DNA from: Paludibacteraceae bacterium
GTDB lineage: Bacteria; Bacteroidota; Bacteroidia; Bacteroidales; Paludibacteraceae
NCBI GenBank assembly: GCA_016938015.1
Contig: JAFGVL010000118.1
Coordinates: 1-41,195 of the forward strand
Length of the DNA: 41,195 nt
Reading direction: 5' to 3'
Under the pieces are notes generated by a model, which was not told the DNA's origin, did not search any database, and was given only the letters and a program-made list of their open reading frames with translations. The translations under genes were made by a program, and so were the position numbers. This document shows, in pieces, positions 1 through 8,652 of this stretch. The stretch's first letter is position 1. Every line of letters begins with the position of its first letter.

Positions 1-93
1 AGGAGCATCGTTATCGATATCTTCCGGTTTAACATCTTCTAAATTTAAAGCAACAATGATTTCGTTTTTTAGTTTTAAAATTAAGTCTTCCAT
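1..93 (-). CDS. Acyl carrier protein, N-terminal part (cut by window edge)
   Basis: Only the first 31 codons are visible. They start at an ATG 12 bases after the chain-length-factor gene, and the rest lies before base 1. The peptide has the amphipathic first helix and the short acidic run (NLEDVKPEDIDNDAP) typical of carrier proteins in aryl-polyene and flexirubin clusters. The serine that carries phosphopantetheine would lie just beyond the edge, so it cannot be confirmed. Its place in the pigment operon, directly after the KS/CLF-like pair, suggests it carries the growing polyene chain. The call rests on helix-1 resemblance and context. Confidence 0.75.
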   Translation of the reverse strand, partial: MEDLILKLKNEIIVALNLEDVKPEDIDNDAP

Positions 94-104
94 TTTTTTA
101 TTAT

Positions 105-716
105 TTATAATTTAACAATTTCTTTTGTATTAAATTCTATCCAATTCTCTTTATTTTCTCTTTCTACTAGCATTAAAAAAGCAGCACAATCGTTGTGATA
201 ATAATCTATCCAGCCTACAAGTGCATTTTCCATATTGGTCTCCGAAAAAGTTTCGCAAACATAGTCATAAATCGAGTCATAATCAAAAAGCTCGCTAACA
301 AAAAATGTATTCTCGCCAAATAGCTTGTGTTTAATGGCTATTTCGCCCATTAAAATATTTGGTAAGGTATACACAAAAACAGCTGGACTCGGAAAATATT
401 CTTCGCCCAATGTTTTTTGATATGCTTCATCGGTATCTAATGATGCCGATTTATTAGAGATAAACATACCGGTTTTTAATTTGGGTTGCTCTCCATAAAT
501 ACTTGTTTCTTTAAAAAGCATTTCAGCAGCTAAAAACCCTGTTTTAGAGAGGTTGTCCATTTTAAAAAACTTGGGGTAAGCTACTTTTTCTTCTCTATAA
601 ATAGTAGTCAAAAAGTCGTTAGAGGCTAACTCTTCTGTATTTTGATAGAGTAACTTTCCGTTTATAGAAAGGCTACTGTTTGTAATATGGCAATATTTAT
701 GTATGAATAATTTCAT
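105..716 (-). CDS. Beta-ketoacyl synthase chain-length-factor-like protein
   Basis: This 203-residue protein resembles the short 'ketoacyl synthase, N-terminal-like' family (Ketoacyl-synt_2) found in aryl-polyene clusters. The strongest match is around residues 110-145, where a PSPAVF...TLPNILMGEIAI...G.N pattern aligns with the region leading to the KS nucleophile. The catalytic Cys is missing, with a TFFVS run at that place. Such proteins probably pair with an active ketosynthase, as KS-beta/CLF subunits do, and help set chain length. It lies 4 bases after the ketosynthase stop codon, which fits a heterodimer partner. About 200 residues is normal for this family, so it is not a broken gene. 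Confidence 0.72.
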   Translation of the reverse strand: MKLFIHKYCHITNSSLSINGKLLYQNTEELASNDFLTTIYREEKVAYPKFFKMDNLSKTGFLAAEMLFKETSIYGEQPKLKTGMFISNKSASLDTDEAYQKTLGEEYFPSPAVFVYTLPNILMGEIAIKHKLFGENTFFVSELFDYDSIYDYVCETFSETNMENALVGWIDYYHNDCAAFLMLVERENKENWIEFNTKEIVKL

Positions 717-720
717 CTTT

Positions 721-1878
721 TTAACCGATTTTTTTCATCATTACAGCTGCATTACAACCACCAAATCCGGAAACCATTTTAATATATTTGTTTACTTCTG
801 TCGAAGTTGTTTGTGTAATTATTTGCAAAGGCATAGATACCCCACAGGTTTCGTAACCAAGGCTTTTTATTAATTTATTTTGCAACATGGCCTCCGATGA
901 AATGATTGTTTCAATTAAACCGGCAGCTCCAAGAGTGTGTCCGAAATACGATTTTAAACTATTTGTAGGAACAGATTGCAATCCGGCTCTGGTTAATGCA
1001 ATAGATTCCATTTCATCATTATAGGGTGTGGCGGTACCGTGAGCATTTATAAAACCTATTTCTTCAGTCTTACGTCCTTGCATAATATTTTGTAATGCCA
1101 AAAATAAGCCTTCTCCTGTACGTGATGGTCCTGAAATATGATTGGCATCGTTTGTAATGGCTCCATTTTCAAGCACAATTGTACCTTTAGGAAGCGTTGA
1201 CTCATCTTCGGTAACGCTCAAAATAACAGTACCTACACCTTCACCAAGGTTTAAACCAATTCTATTGGCATCAAATGGTTTACAAGCATCAACAGAAAGG
1301 GCTTTAAACGACTGAAACCCGGATATAATAAATTTTGTAAGCTCGTCTAACCCTACAACTACTGCATGTTTGTATTTACCTGTGTTTAATAATCTTTTTG
1401 CAACTATTTGTGCCGATACTCCTGATATGCAAGCATTTGAAATGGTAATAGGATTGTTATTATTTCCAAAAAATTGAGCAATAACTTTTGCCGAATGACT
1501 TAAAAATAAAGCGTCGTTATTGAAATCATTCTCGTTTTGTTTTTCTAACAAGCCAACATTTCCTTTAGTTGTGGATAATACAAAAAGTGTTGTATTGCTG
1601 CTTAGGTCAATATCTATATTGGAGCATGCTTTATAAACAGATAGTATGGCTAATTTTTCGAAACGAGTAAGCTGTCCCTCTTTACTAATTTGAGCAAAAG
1701 CTTCTTCAATTTTTGAAGTGTCAATTATCGATGCATAAAAAGCTTCGGGTACACCCAATGTTCCTTCAGGATGATAAGATAATCCGGAAATGCCATTTAC
1801 TACGGCTTCGAAATTTTCTGCAGTAGAAAACCCTAAAGAAGTGATAATATTATCTGCTTTTTTATATACTACTGCCAT
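721..1878 (-). CDS. 3-oxoacyl-ACP synthase (KAS I/II-like) of the polyene cluster
   Basis: A condensing enzyme of about 385 residues that would extend the acyl-ACP chain with malonyl-ACP. The full Cys-His-His triad is present: Cys150 in ISNACISG, His280 in NAHGTATP and His314 in SYFGHTLGAAG. The frame can be extended to a TTG at 1887, but that overlaps the thioesterase stop. The ATG at 1878, one base past that stop, gives MAVVYKK and is preferred. The C-terminus carries the usual GFGGCNA loop. With the chain-length-factor-like neighbour it probably forms the iterative KS/CLF pair of the pathway. Its sequence differs clearly from the second ketosynthase at 5012-6232. Confidence 0.88.
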   Translation of the reverse strand: MAVVYKKADNIITSLGFSTAENFEAVVNGISGLSYHPEGTLGVPEAFYASIIDTSKIEEAFAQISKEGQLTRFEKLAILSVYKACSNIDIDLSSNTTLFVLSTTKGNVGLLEKQNENDFNNDALFLSHSAKVIAQFFGNNNNPITISNACISGVSAQIVAKRLLNTGKYKHAVVVGLDELTKFIISGFQSFKALSVDACKPFDANRIGLNLGEGVGTVILSVTEDESTLPKGTIVLENGAITNDANHISGPSRTGEGLFLALQNIMQGRKTEEIGFINAHGTATPYNDEMESIALTRAGLQSVPTNSLKSYFGHTLGAAGLIETIISSEAMLQNKLIKSLGYETCGVSMPLQIITQTTSTEVNKYIKMVSGFGGCNAAVMMKKIG

Positions 1879-1879
1879 A

Positions 1880-2290
1880 TTATACAATGCCGTTATCTTT
1901 TTTCCAGTTCAGATAGAACGTGGGAGAATTCCATACTAGTACATACTTTTTATCTAAAAACACCTGAATACTACTACCTGTAGCAATAAGCGAATTGTCT
2001 TTAGGAGAAAGGAGTTGGTATTCGAAACAAATTTTTGCTGCATCGGTAGGGATATATGTTATTTCTACAATCACTTTATCGCCATGTACTAATGGTTTTT
2101 TGTAGTTAAAATCCAGTTTTACCAATGGAGCATAAAATCCTTCGGAAAATATACGTTGATATCCTAAGTTATATTGTTTGCCAAATTCTTCACGTGCATC
2201 TTCAAAATATTTGGCGTATGCTCCGTGCCATACAATACCCATTGAATCAACCTCGCTAAAACGAACTTCTATTTCTTTACGTGCAACCAT
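1880..2290 (-). CDS. Acyl-CoA/acyl-ACP thioesterase, 4HBT hotdog fold
   Basis: A 136-residue single-domain hotdog protein of the YbgC/4-hydroxybenzoyl-CoA thioesterase type. The N-terminal EVRFSEVDSMGIVWHGAYAKYFEDARE block is the family signature; Asp15 is the expected catalytic acid and a Tyr/Phe/Glu helix follows. Length is typical. It sits 2 bases after the dehydratase gene and is followed one base later by the ketosynthase, so it is translationally packed into the operon. In aryl-polyene clusters this thioesterase is thought to release or proofread the acyl chain; that role is inferred from the family and context. Confidence 0.85.
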   Translation of the reverse strand: MVARKEIEVRFSEVDSMGIVWHGAYAKYFEDAREEFGKQYNLGYQRIFSEGFYAPLVKLDFNYKKPLVHGDKVIVEITYIPTDAAKICFEYQLLSPKDNSLIATGSSIQVFLDKKYVLVWNSPTFYLNWKKDNGIV

Positions 2291-2292
2291 TT

Positions 2293-2718
2293 TTAATGTA
2301 TTGATATTTTCATATCACATTCGGCAATCAACTCTTCGTTAATTTTTATTTTACCACTAATTAAATTGATATTGAAAATGTCGTTTATTACTTCAATTTC
2401 GGTGGTTAATGTTTCTCCCACTTTTGGTAAACGGTAAATAATTAAATTTTTTATCGAACCAAGTACGCCTATTTTTATTTGTCCATCGCCAACAGGCATA
2501 TATTTGCTTCTAAAACCTGAACGTGACGCACATGTTTGTGCTATGTTTTCTATAATTCCGGCTTCCACAAATTCGCCATTCTTTGAAAAAATGGAGTCAC
2601 TTTTAATCAACAATTGGGTAGTTGTAAATGTTTCATCACAAGCTATCATTTTGTCCACCATAACAAACGGTGGTTGTTGGGGTACAAGCGTACGTATATC
2701 TATCTGGTTAAAATCCAT
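2293..2718 (-). CDS. 3-hydroxyacyl-ACP dehydratase-like hotdog protein
   Basis: A 141-residue FabZ/FabA-like protein that would remove water from the 3-hydroxyacyl-ACP made by FabG, giving the double bonds of the polyene. The central-helix motif EAGIIENIAQTCA matches the dehydratase Glu/Gln helix, and LVPQQPPFVMVDKM is the usual N-terminal strand. The classical HFPG loop with its catalytic His is not visible; the equivalent stretch reads KNGEFVEAG. This divergent form is what I recall from Bacteroidota pigment clusters. A GTG start at 2736 is possible but overlaps the methyltransferase by 14 bases, so the ATG at 2718 is preferred. Confidence 0.8.
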   Translation of the reverse strand: MDFNQIDIRTLVPQQPPFVMVDKMIACDETFTTTQLLIKSDSIFSKNGEFVEAGIIENIAQTCASRSGFRSKYMPVGDGQIKIGVLGSIKNLIIYRLPKVGETLTTEIEVINDIFNINLISGKIKINEELIAECDMKISIH

Positions 2719-2722
2719 GTTT

Positions 2723-3790
2723 TTATTTAGCAACACATTTCAATACGGTATGACTTACTCCGATATTGTTATATGTTTTTTCAACTTTCATTCCTGCTTT
2801 TTCAATTAAATTTAGCATGTCTTGCGTGTGGTACATCTGACTGCAACCGTTTGCAATACAAGTAAAATATAAACTGGTTGCCACCAAACTGTATCTTCCG
2901 GCATCTGTTTTTTGGTTGTCCCAGTAAGTTTCCATAATATATACAGCGCCATTTTCGTTTATGGCAGCTTTTGCTTTTTTCAATAATTCTACGATATCTT
3001 CTTGCGAGAAGCAATCGAGGAACTGACTCATCCAAACAATGTCGTATCCTTTGGGATAGGCTATGGAGTGATCTAATAAATTAATTGGGAATCCATCAAT
3101 TCTGTCGCTAAAACCATGATTTTCAATGTTTTTGTAGGCATCTGCCAATTGTCCCGGTAAATCTAAAATGGTTACTTTAACATCGGGGTTGTATTGAGCA
3201 CATTTGATGGAAAATTTGCCGGTATTTCCACCAACGTCCATAATTTTTTTAGGGTTCGATTCGAATAAAACCGGTAGTACATAAGGAAAAGATTCGTCGG
3301 AGTAATAATGGTCAAAACCAAACCAACTTTCGCGCACTTTTTCGGGGAGTTGCGATAGGGCTTCGTAAACGGTACTCCACTCGCCAAAAACTTTTAAGCC
3401 TTCGGGTTTGCCTGTTTTTATTGATTCTTCTAATTCAAAAAAGCCTAAATAATTTACATCGTGTGTAAAATCCATGTTTACTTTAGTCAAATCGTCGGTT
3501 AAAATAAACCAGCCTGTTTTGGTTAGAAAAAATTTGTGGTCTTTAGCATACACTACCTCCAAGCTTAATCCGGCTTCAAGTAATACTTTTACTCCATATA
3601 CAGAAAGTTTCAGTTCTTTTGCAATTTCTTCAATTGTAAGTCCGTCTGCATTTTTTCTGATTAGTTCTAAAATTCCTAAGTTTCGTAACGAGCGTGCAGC
3701 TTGAAACATAATAGGAGCAAAGGCAATTTTTTGAGCATCAAACTGAGCCTGATATGCCGATTTTTTATCATTACCGAAATCGTAAGCCAT
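2723..3790 (-). CDS. SAM-dependent methyltransferase (acetylserotonin O-methyltransferase family)
   Basis: A 355-residue class I methyltransferase. Residues 1-100 form an alpha-helical/winged-helix dimerisation domain (ARSLRNLGILELI, then LTIEEIAKEL). The Rossmann domain holds the SAM glycine motif DVGGNTGKF at 185-193, the acidic LDLPG at the end of strand 2, and GYDIVWMSQFLDCF as motif IV. Small-molecule O-methyltransferases such as acetylserotonin and DmpM types share this layout. Within the operon it probably methylates the aromatic head group or an intermediate; the atom methylated (O or C) cannot be told from sequence. It lies 45 bases after the acyltransferase gene and 4 before the dehydratase ATG. 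Confidence 0.87.
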   Translation of the reverse strand: MAYDFGNDKKSAYQAQFDAQKIAFAPIMFQAARSLRNLGILELIRKNADGLTIEEIAKELKLSVYGVKVLLEAGLSLEVVYAKDHKFFLTKTGWFILTDDLTKVNMDFTHDVNYLGFFELEESIKTGKPEGLKVFGEWSTVYEALSQLPEKVRESWFGFDHYYSDESFPYVLPVLFESNPKKIMDVGGNTGKFSIKCAQYNPDVKVTILDLPGQLADAYKNIENHGFSDRIDGFPINLLDHSIAYPKGYDIVWMSQFLDCFSQEDIVELLKKAKAAINENGAVYIMETYWDNQKTDAGRYSLVATSLYFTCIANGCSQMYHTQDMLNLIEKAGMKVEKTYNNIGVSHTVLKCVAK

Positions 3791-3835
3791 GTAGTTTTAT
3801 TTTTTTTAAGTGATCAATATGTTTATCTATGTTTA

Positions 3836-4732
3836 TTAATTCCAAAATTTATGAAAGTTGTACCATTGTAAAGGGTATTTTTTCATCATTATTTCTAAGC
3901 GAGTTACATATTCTTGCATGAGTAATTCAATTTGTTGTTGAGGTGAATATGCTTCTAAATTTTCTACCTCAATTTTAAATACATAACTACGGTATTTTTT
4001 TGAACCCTCTTGCATTACAAATAATGATAACATAGGGATTTTCATTTTTACAGCGAGTTGAAAAGGAGCTATCGGAAAATCGGCCAGAGCACCCAAAAAC
4101 TGAAAGCTTAGCTTTTTAGATCCTTCGTAAATACGATCTCCCGCCATAGTCATAAGTTCGGCATTTTTTAAGGCATTGTTTACTTCAAAAATATGTGAAA
4201 AACTATCTACTACGCGAATCATATTGATGTTTTGCTCGTTCATTATTTTGGTGCGAAACCCCTGCATGGTAGGAGCTTCAAACCCGTATCCAATCACATT
4301 ATTTTTTTTAATTCTCTGACTGGATAAATAACCTACAATTTCGGCACTGCCAACATGCGAATTGAGTAAAATGGCTCCTTTATCAGGGTTATTCACTGCT
4401 TCAAAATAATGTTCATTTCCTATTTTTTCTACTACATATGCATCTCGTTTTCCGGCAAAAATGGCAAATTTATCAATCAAAGTTTTACCAAATAAATAAT
4501 AGTTTTGGTAGGTGCTGATTAGTGATTTTAGTAAGCTGTATTTTTGTCGTTTATTAAAATAGAAAAAAATATTTTTTGTGGCCTTGTAATTAACTATTAA
4601 ATAAAAAAATATTACTACACTTAGCAATATGTAACTAAGGGTTATGCTACCGTGTTTAAAATAAAAGAACAAGCACTGTTGGCCAAAATTGCCACCACCG
4701 GTTTTCCCTTTCCATGCTTTCTTTTCTGCCAC
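3836..4732 (-). CDS. LpxL/HtrB-like membrane acyltransferase
   Basis: A 298-residue lipid A-type acyltransferase. An N-terminal WKGKTGGGNFG motif, common in polyene-cluster acyltransferases, precedes a membrane helix at about 30-50. The catalytic motif is HVGSAE at about residue 125 (H-x4-E). It is thought to move the finished aryl-polyene chain from ACP to a glycerolipid or other membrane anchor at the inner leaflet. The start is a GTG at 4732; no ATG fits, and the GTG is 5 bases after the ACP stop and keeps the conserved N-terminal motif. Function is by family and cluster context; the acceptor is unknown. Confidence 0.83.
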   Translation of the reverse strand: MAEKKAWKGKTGGGNFGQQCLFFYFKHGSITLSYILLSVVIFFYLIVNYKATKNIFFYFNKRQKYSLLKSLISTYQNYYLFGKTLIDKFAIFAGKRDAYVVEKIGNEHYFEAVNNPDKGAILLNSHVGSAEIVGYLSSQRIKKNNVIGYGFEAPTMQGFRTKIMNEQNINMIRVVDSFSHIFEVNNALKNAELMTMAGDRIYEGSKKLSFQFLGALADFPIAPFQLAVKMKIPMLSLFVMQEGSKKYRSYVFKIEVENLEAYSPQQQIELLMQEYVTRLEIMMKKYPLQWYNFHKFWN

Positions 4733-4737
4733 GATTA

Positions 4738-4983
4738 TTAGTTATTAAGCTTTTGTTCGATATAATTGTAAAAATCGCCTAGAGTAGTAACATTAGCCAT
4801 TTCTTCGGCCTTTATTTTGAACCCGAAATTTCTTTCCACAATTACTACAATATCTACAAAGTCCAAACTGTCAATGCCCAAGTCTTTGTTAAGTAATGCT
4901 TCCGGTTTTAACATTTCAGCATCTACTTCTATTTCTTCAACTAAAAACTCATTGGTAATTTTTTCAATTTCTGTACGTGTCAT
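4738..4983 (-). CDS. Acyl carrier protein
   Basis: A complete 81-residue carrier protein. The phosphopantetheine attachment serine is Ser39 in DLGIDSLDFVDIV, and the second helix and KAEEMANVTTLGDF tail are standard. It is encoded between the ketosynthase and the LpxL-like acyltransferase and is very probably the acyl donor for the pathway. It is a different protein from the partial ACP at the window start, so the cluster has at least two carriers. These may separate starter loading from chain extension; that division is a guess. Confidence 0.93.
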   Translation of the reverse strand: MTRTEIEKITNEFLVEEIEVDAEMLKPEALLNKDLGIDSLDFVDIVVIVERNFGFKIKAEEMANVTTLGDFYNYIEQKLNN

Positions 4984-5011
4984 ATTTTTGTATTTTCGTA
5001 TTGAGCAATAT

Positions 5012-6232
5012 TTATTTTATTTTTTTTACAATCAGAGCACTGTTTGTTCCTCCAAAGCCAAACGAATTGGATAAAAACGTATCAATTTTTTTAGTGCTTG
5101 TGTTGGCAATAATATTAAGCTTAGACGAGTGTTCATCGCCTTCTTCAAAATTTATATTGGGAGCAATAAAGGAGTTTTGCATCATTAGTGTTGAGTACAC
5201 AATTTCGCTGGCTCCGGCCATCCAACATTCATGTCCGGTCATCGATTTTGTAGAACTAACAGGCGTTTTTAATGCCCCAAAAATTTCGTTGATAGCCATG
5301 GCTTCATACATATCTCCTAAAACAGTTGAGGTGGCATGAGCGTTGATATAATTAATATCTTTTGCTGTTAAACCAGCATCTTTTATTGCTCTGGTCATAG
5401 CAATGTAAGACCCTTCGTTGCTTGGTTGAGAAATATGTCCTCCGTTGGAAGAAAAGCCATATCCGCAAACTTCAGCAAGTATGTTAGCACCTCTTTTTAC
5501 AGCGTGTTCGTAATCTTCTAAAATAACAGTAGCAGCCCCTCCGCTCGGAATTAGTCCGTCTCTGTTTTTATCGAATGGGCGAGAGGCTTTGGTTGGATTT
5601 GCCGTATTTGTAGAAAAAGCACTTAAGGCATCAAAACTTCCCATGGAAAGATAGTTGGTTTCTTGCGCTCCGCCACATACAACAATATCTTGTAGGCCTT
5701 TTTGAATAAAAAAGTAACCTAGCCCGATAGCATGCGAACCACTTGCACAAGCGGCACTAATTGTCATGTTTACGCCTTTCAGTTTAAAAATAACCGATAA
5801 ATTCATGGTTACGGTCGAATTCATCGATTGAAAAATATAACCGGAACCCATTAGGGTGGTATCTTTTTTTTCTAATACAATGCTGTGCGATTCGATAACA
5901 GGTTTTGCCGAGGAGTCGTTTCCATAAAAAATGCCTACTTCATTTTTTTCTAAAAAATCCATATCGATTTTTGCATTGTCTAATGCTTCTTGGGTAGCTA
6001 CGTAAGCATATTCACCTTGTTCGGGTAGACCGGTGCGTACTCGGCGGTCGAGTACTGTTTTTAAGTTAGGACGTTCTACAATTCCGGTTAAGGGAGATCG
6101 GTAACCATATTCTGTGCGTTTATCTTCAATGCCAATACCAGATTTACCGTTGTACAAAGAATCAGAAACTTCAGAAAGATTTTTGCCGATGCAGGAATAA
6201 ATGCCCATACCTGTAATTACAACTCTTCTCAT
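5012..6232 (-). CDS. 3-oxoacyl-ACP synthase II (FabF-like) of the polyene cluster
   Basis: A 406-residue condensing enzyme with a complete active site: Cys162 in SAACASGSHA, His299 in NAHATSTVLGD and His334 in STKSMTGHECW. The C-terminal NSFGFGGTNSALI loop is canonical. It would catalyse malonyl-ACP condensation in the pigment pathway. It lies 7 bases after fabG and 28 before the ACP gene. It is the second full ketosynthase of the operon; aryl-polyene clusters usually have two, one for initiation or early steps and one paired with the chain-length factor. Which does which cannot be read from sequence. Confidence 0.93.
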   Translation of the reverse strand: MRRVVITGMGIYSCIGKNLSEVSDSLYNGKSGIGIEDKRTEYGYRSPLTGIVERPNLKTVLDRRVRTGLPEQGEYAYVATQEALDNAKIDMDFLEKNEVGIFYGNDSSAKPVIESHSIVLEKKDTTLMGSGYIFQSMNSTVTMNLSVIFKLKGVNMTISAACASGSHAIGLGYFFIQKGLQDIVVCGGAQETNYLSMGSFDALSAFSTNTANPTKASRPFDKNRDGLIPSGGAATVILEDYEHAVKRGANILAEVCGYGFSSNGGHISQPSNEGSYIAMTRAIKDAGLTAKDINYINAHATSTVLGDMYEAMAINEIFGALKTPVSSTKSMTGHECWMAGASEIVYSTLMMQNSFIAPNINFEEGDEHSSKLNIIANTSTKKIDTFLSNSFGFGGTNSALIVKKIK

Positions 6233-6239
6233 AACTTGT

Positions 6240-6968
6240 TTAGGTATAAATGCCTCCGTTTATAGAAATTACTTCGCCTGTAATATATGAAGCTTTATCG
6301 GAAGCTAAAAATGATACTAAATAAGCCACCTCTTCTGCTTTACCAAAGCGGTTTAATGGAATCATTTCTTTTAGCGTTTTTTCGTCTAAATCTTGTGTCA
6401 TATCGGTAGCAATAAAGCCGGGAGCTACAGCGTTTACGGTAACTCCTCTTTTACCAATTTCTTGTGCCAATGCTTTTGTTGCACCAATAATTCCTGCTTT
6501 GGCAGCCGAGTAGTTTGTTTGTCCCGGAAGGCCTTTTATGCCCGATAAAGAAACTACGTTAATAATTCTGCCAAATTTTTTGGTTAACATATCTTTGAGC
6601 ATACGACGGGTTACGTAGAAAAAACCATTTAAATGAATGCCAATAATGTTTTCCCATTGTTCATTTTGCATCCACATCATCATGGTGTCTTCTCTTACAC
6701 CGGCGTTATTTACCAGTACGGCAATATAATCGTCGCTATGATTTTCTTGCCATTGCATAATGGCGTTATCAACTTGTTCGGCATCCGAAACGTCGAATTT
6801 TAAAAGTTCGGCTGTTCCTCCGTTTTCTTGAATTATGTTTTGAGTTTCCAGAGCGGCAGTTTCGTTAGAGCAATAGTTGATAATAACCGGATAACCCAGT
6901 TTTGCCAACTCAATGCACACAAAACGACCAATTCCGCGTGATCCTCCTGTTACTAAAGCATATTTCAT
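6240..6968 (-). CDS. 3-oxoacyl-ACP reductase (FabG-like SDR)
   Basis: A 242-residue short-chain dehydrogenase. TGGSRGIG at residues 7-14 binds NADPH, NNAG is at 87-90, and the catalytic Ser140, Tyr153 and Lys157 sit in VVSLSG...NYSAAK. The C-terminal SYITGEVISINGG is typical of FabG. It would reduce the beta-keto group after each condensation. It follows the lyase gene after 65 bases that contain a short hairpin (about 6995-7016), and precedes the ketosynthase by 7 bases. The cluster position makes a pathway-dedicated copy more likely than the housekeeping FabG. Confidence 0.92.
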   Translation of the reverse strand: MKYALVTGGSRGIGRFVCIELAKLGYPVIINYCSNETAALETQNIIQENGGTAELLKFDVSDAEQVDNAIMQWQENHSDDYIAVLVNNAGVREDTMMMWMQNEQWENIIGIHLNGFFYVTRRMLKDMLTKKFGRIINVVSLSGIKGLPGQTNYSAAKAGIIGATKALAQEIGKRGVTVNAVAPGFIATDMTQDLDEKTLKEMIPLNRFGKAEEVAYLVSFLASDKASYITGEVISINGGIYT

Positions 6969-6994
6969 GTAAATCCAGTTATTTAAGTTTGATA

Positions 6995-7016
6995 TTTCAT
7001 CCGTTTTCGGATGAGA
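6995..7016 (-). other. Intra-operon hairpin between lyase and fabG
   Basis: CATCCG and CGGATG pair across a TTTT loop, with weaker flanking pairs to about 9 bp. On the transcribed (minus) strand no U-run follows, so this is not a standard terminator. It may be an RNA processing or stability element that sets the level of the lyase relative to the downstream genes. Confidence 0.4.
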
Positions 7017-7033
7017 AGCAATAATTGACTTTT

Positions 7034-8590
7034 CTACAAAGATATTCTATTTGACATTAAGTATTCTTTTACAAGTGCCACTTCTTTGTATTTCGTACTG
7101 TCTTCAATAAATACAGGAACTAAATTACGTAATTCATTGTACACTTTACGGGTGGCAGGTGCTAGTTTATCTTGCACTTTTATATAATCAATGCCTTGTA
7201 AAAGCGACATATAATAGATAGCTAACACTTCGTAGGCGTTTTCAATTACTTTTCGGGCAATTAAGGCTGAATTTGTTCCCATACTAACAATATCTTGATT
7301 ATCGTTGTTATTAGGAATACTATGAATGTAATTTGGGAATGAGAGTGTTTGACATTCGGCCGTAGTAGAAGTGGCGGTAAATTGTACGCCTTGCATACCT
7401 AAATTAAGACCCAATACTCCAAGGTTAACAAATGCAGGGAATTTTTCGTTTATGGCAGGGTTGAGCATAAAGTTTAATTGTCTTTCTGCCAGCATGGTTA
7501 ATTTGGTAGTTACAATTTTTAGTTTATCCATTTCCAACGAAATATAATCGCCGTGGAAATTTCCGCCATGAAATACGTTTTCGTTTTCAACATCTACAAT
7601 CGGGTTGTCGTTTACGGAATTTACTTCGTTTAGTATTACCTTTTCGGCATATTGAAGTGTGTCGTAAATAGGACCAAGTATTTGAGGTACGCATCGCAAT
7701 GAATAAAACTCTTGTACCTTATCTTTTATAACTTTTTCAGTTACTTTTCTGCTGTATAAGTGGTTGTTACGTTTTTTAATTAACAAGCTGCCTTTTAAAA
7801 TGCGTCGCATCATTAATGCTACATAATTTTGCCCTTCGTGTAATTTAACGCTGTTTAGTTCTTTAGAAAAACCATCGTCGTATGAATCTACAATTTCATT
7901 AATTAAGGTAGACGACATTAGTGCCCAATTGAACAGATTTTTTGCATACAACATGTTTACCACGCCAATTCCTGTCATTATTGAAGTTCCGTTAATTAAT
8001 GAAAGACCTTCGCGAATATGAATTGGAATAGGTTTTAAATTGCAGGCTTTCATGGCTTCTTCGGTAGGTACTACTTTATTTTTGTAATACACTTCGCCTT
8101 CTCCAATCATTGCCAACGCTAAATGAGAAAGTTGTACTAAATCGCCACTGGCTCCAACGCCACCGTGTTCATAAATTACCGGAATAATATCGTTGTTGAT
8201 AAAATCTCTTAGCAAACACACACAATCAGGATGAATGCCCGATTTTGCCTGAAGAATGGTTAATAAACGGCACAACATGCCCGATTTTACATACAAGGGT
8301 GGAATATGATTGCCTACACCCGAACAGTGGCTTCTTATTAAATTGTATTGTAGTTTGATTCGATCAGTGTCGGAGATGCTGTATTGAGCCATCGGACCAA
8401 ACCCCGTAGTGATACCGTAAATTAACTTGTCTTTTGAAAATTCTTCCAAAAAATCGAAACTTTTTTGTACTTTTTCGATAACCTCGTCACTTAAAAATAC
8501 TTTTTTACCGTGAAATAAAACTTCATCAAAAAAATTTAATGATAGTTCTGCTTTGCTTGCTTTTAAGACTTCAACTATATCATCTTTCAT
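7034..8590 (-). CDS. Aromatic amino acid (tyrosine) ammonia-lyase
   Basis: A 518-residue HAL/PAL/TAL-family lyase that makes its MIO cofactor from Ala147-Ser148-Gly149 in GGVGASGDL. The catalytic lid Tyr58 is in YGITTGFG. SIPNNNDNQDIVSMG and the NDNPI/FHGGNFHG blocks complete the active site. It closely resembles, as I remember it, the tyrosine ammonia-lyase of the Flavobacterium johnsoniae flexirubin cluster (shared LQYNLIRSH and MQGVQFTATSTTAE). It would deaminate tyrosine to 4-coumarate, the polyene starter. The frame can extend to a GTG at 8680, but the promoter at 8653-8683 lies inside that extension, so the ATG at 8590 is preferred. It is the first gene of the operon. Confidence 0.9.
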   Translation of the reverse strand: MKDDIVEVLKASKAELSLNFFDEVLFHGKKVFLSDEVIEKVQKSFDFLEEFSKDKLIYGITTGFGPMAQYSISDTDRIKLQYNLIRSHCSGVGNHIPPLYVKSGMLCRLLTILQAKSGIHPDCVCLLRDFINNDIIPVIYEHGGVGASGDLVQLSHLALAMIGEGEVYYKNKVVPTEEAMKACNLKPIPIHIREGLSLINGTSIMTGIGVVNMLYAKNLFNWALMSSTLINEIVDSYDDGFSKELNSVKLHEGQNYVALMMRRILKGSLLIKKRNNHLYSRKVTEKVIKDKVQEFYSLRCVPQILGPIYDTLQYAEKVILNEVNSVNDNPIVDVENENVFHGGNFHGDYISLEMDKLKIVTTKLTMLAERQLNFMLNPAINEKFPAFVNLGVLGLNLGMQGVQFTATSTTAECQTLSFPNYIHSIPNNNDNQDIVSMGTNSALIARKVIENAYEVLAIYYMSLLQGIDYIKVQDKLAPATRKVYNELRNLVPVFIEDSTKYKEVALVKEYLMSNRISL

Positions 8591-8652
8591 TTTAAATGTG
8601 TATAAAATCGCTAATACATCTAGGTTTTTGTAACCTAAATTGAAAATTCGCA

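Noticed and set aside
105-716. Truncated ketosynthase pseudogene
   Set aside because: The length and lack of the nucleophile fit the chain-length-factor-like family, and the frame is open from a good ATG with tight operon spacing.
2504-2809. Plus-strand open frame across the dehydratase gene
   Set aside because: It is antisense to two well-supported genes and its translation has no family features.
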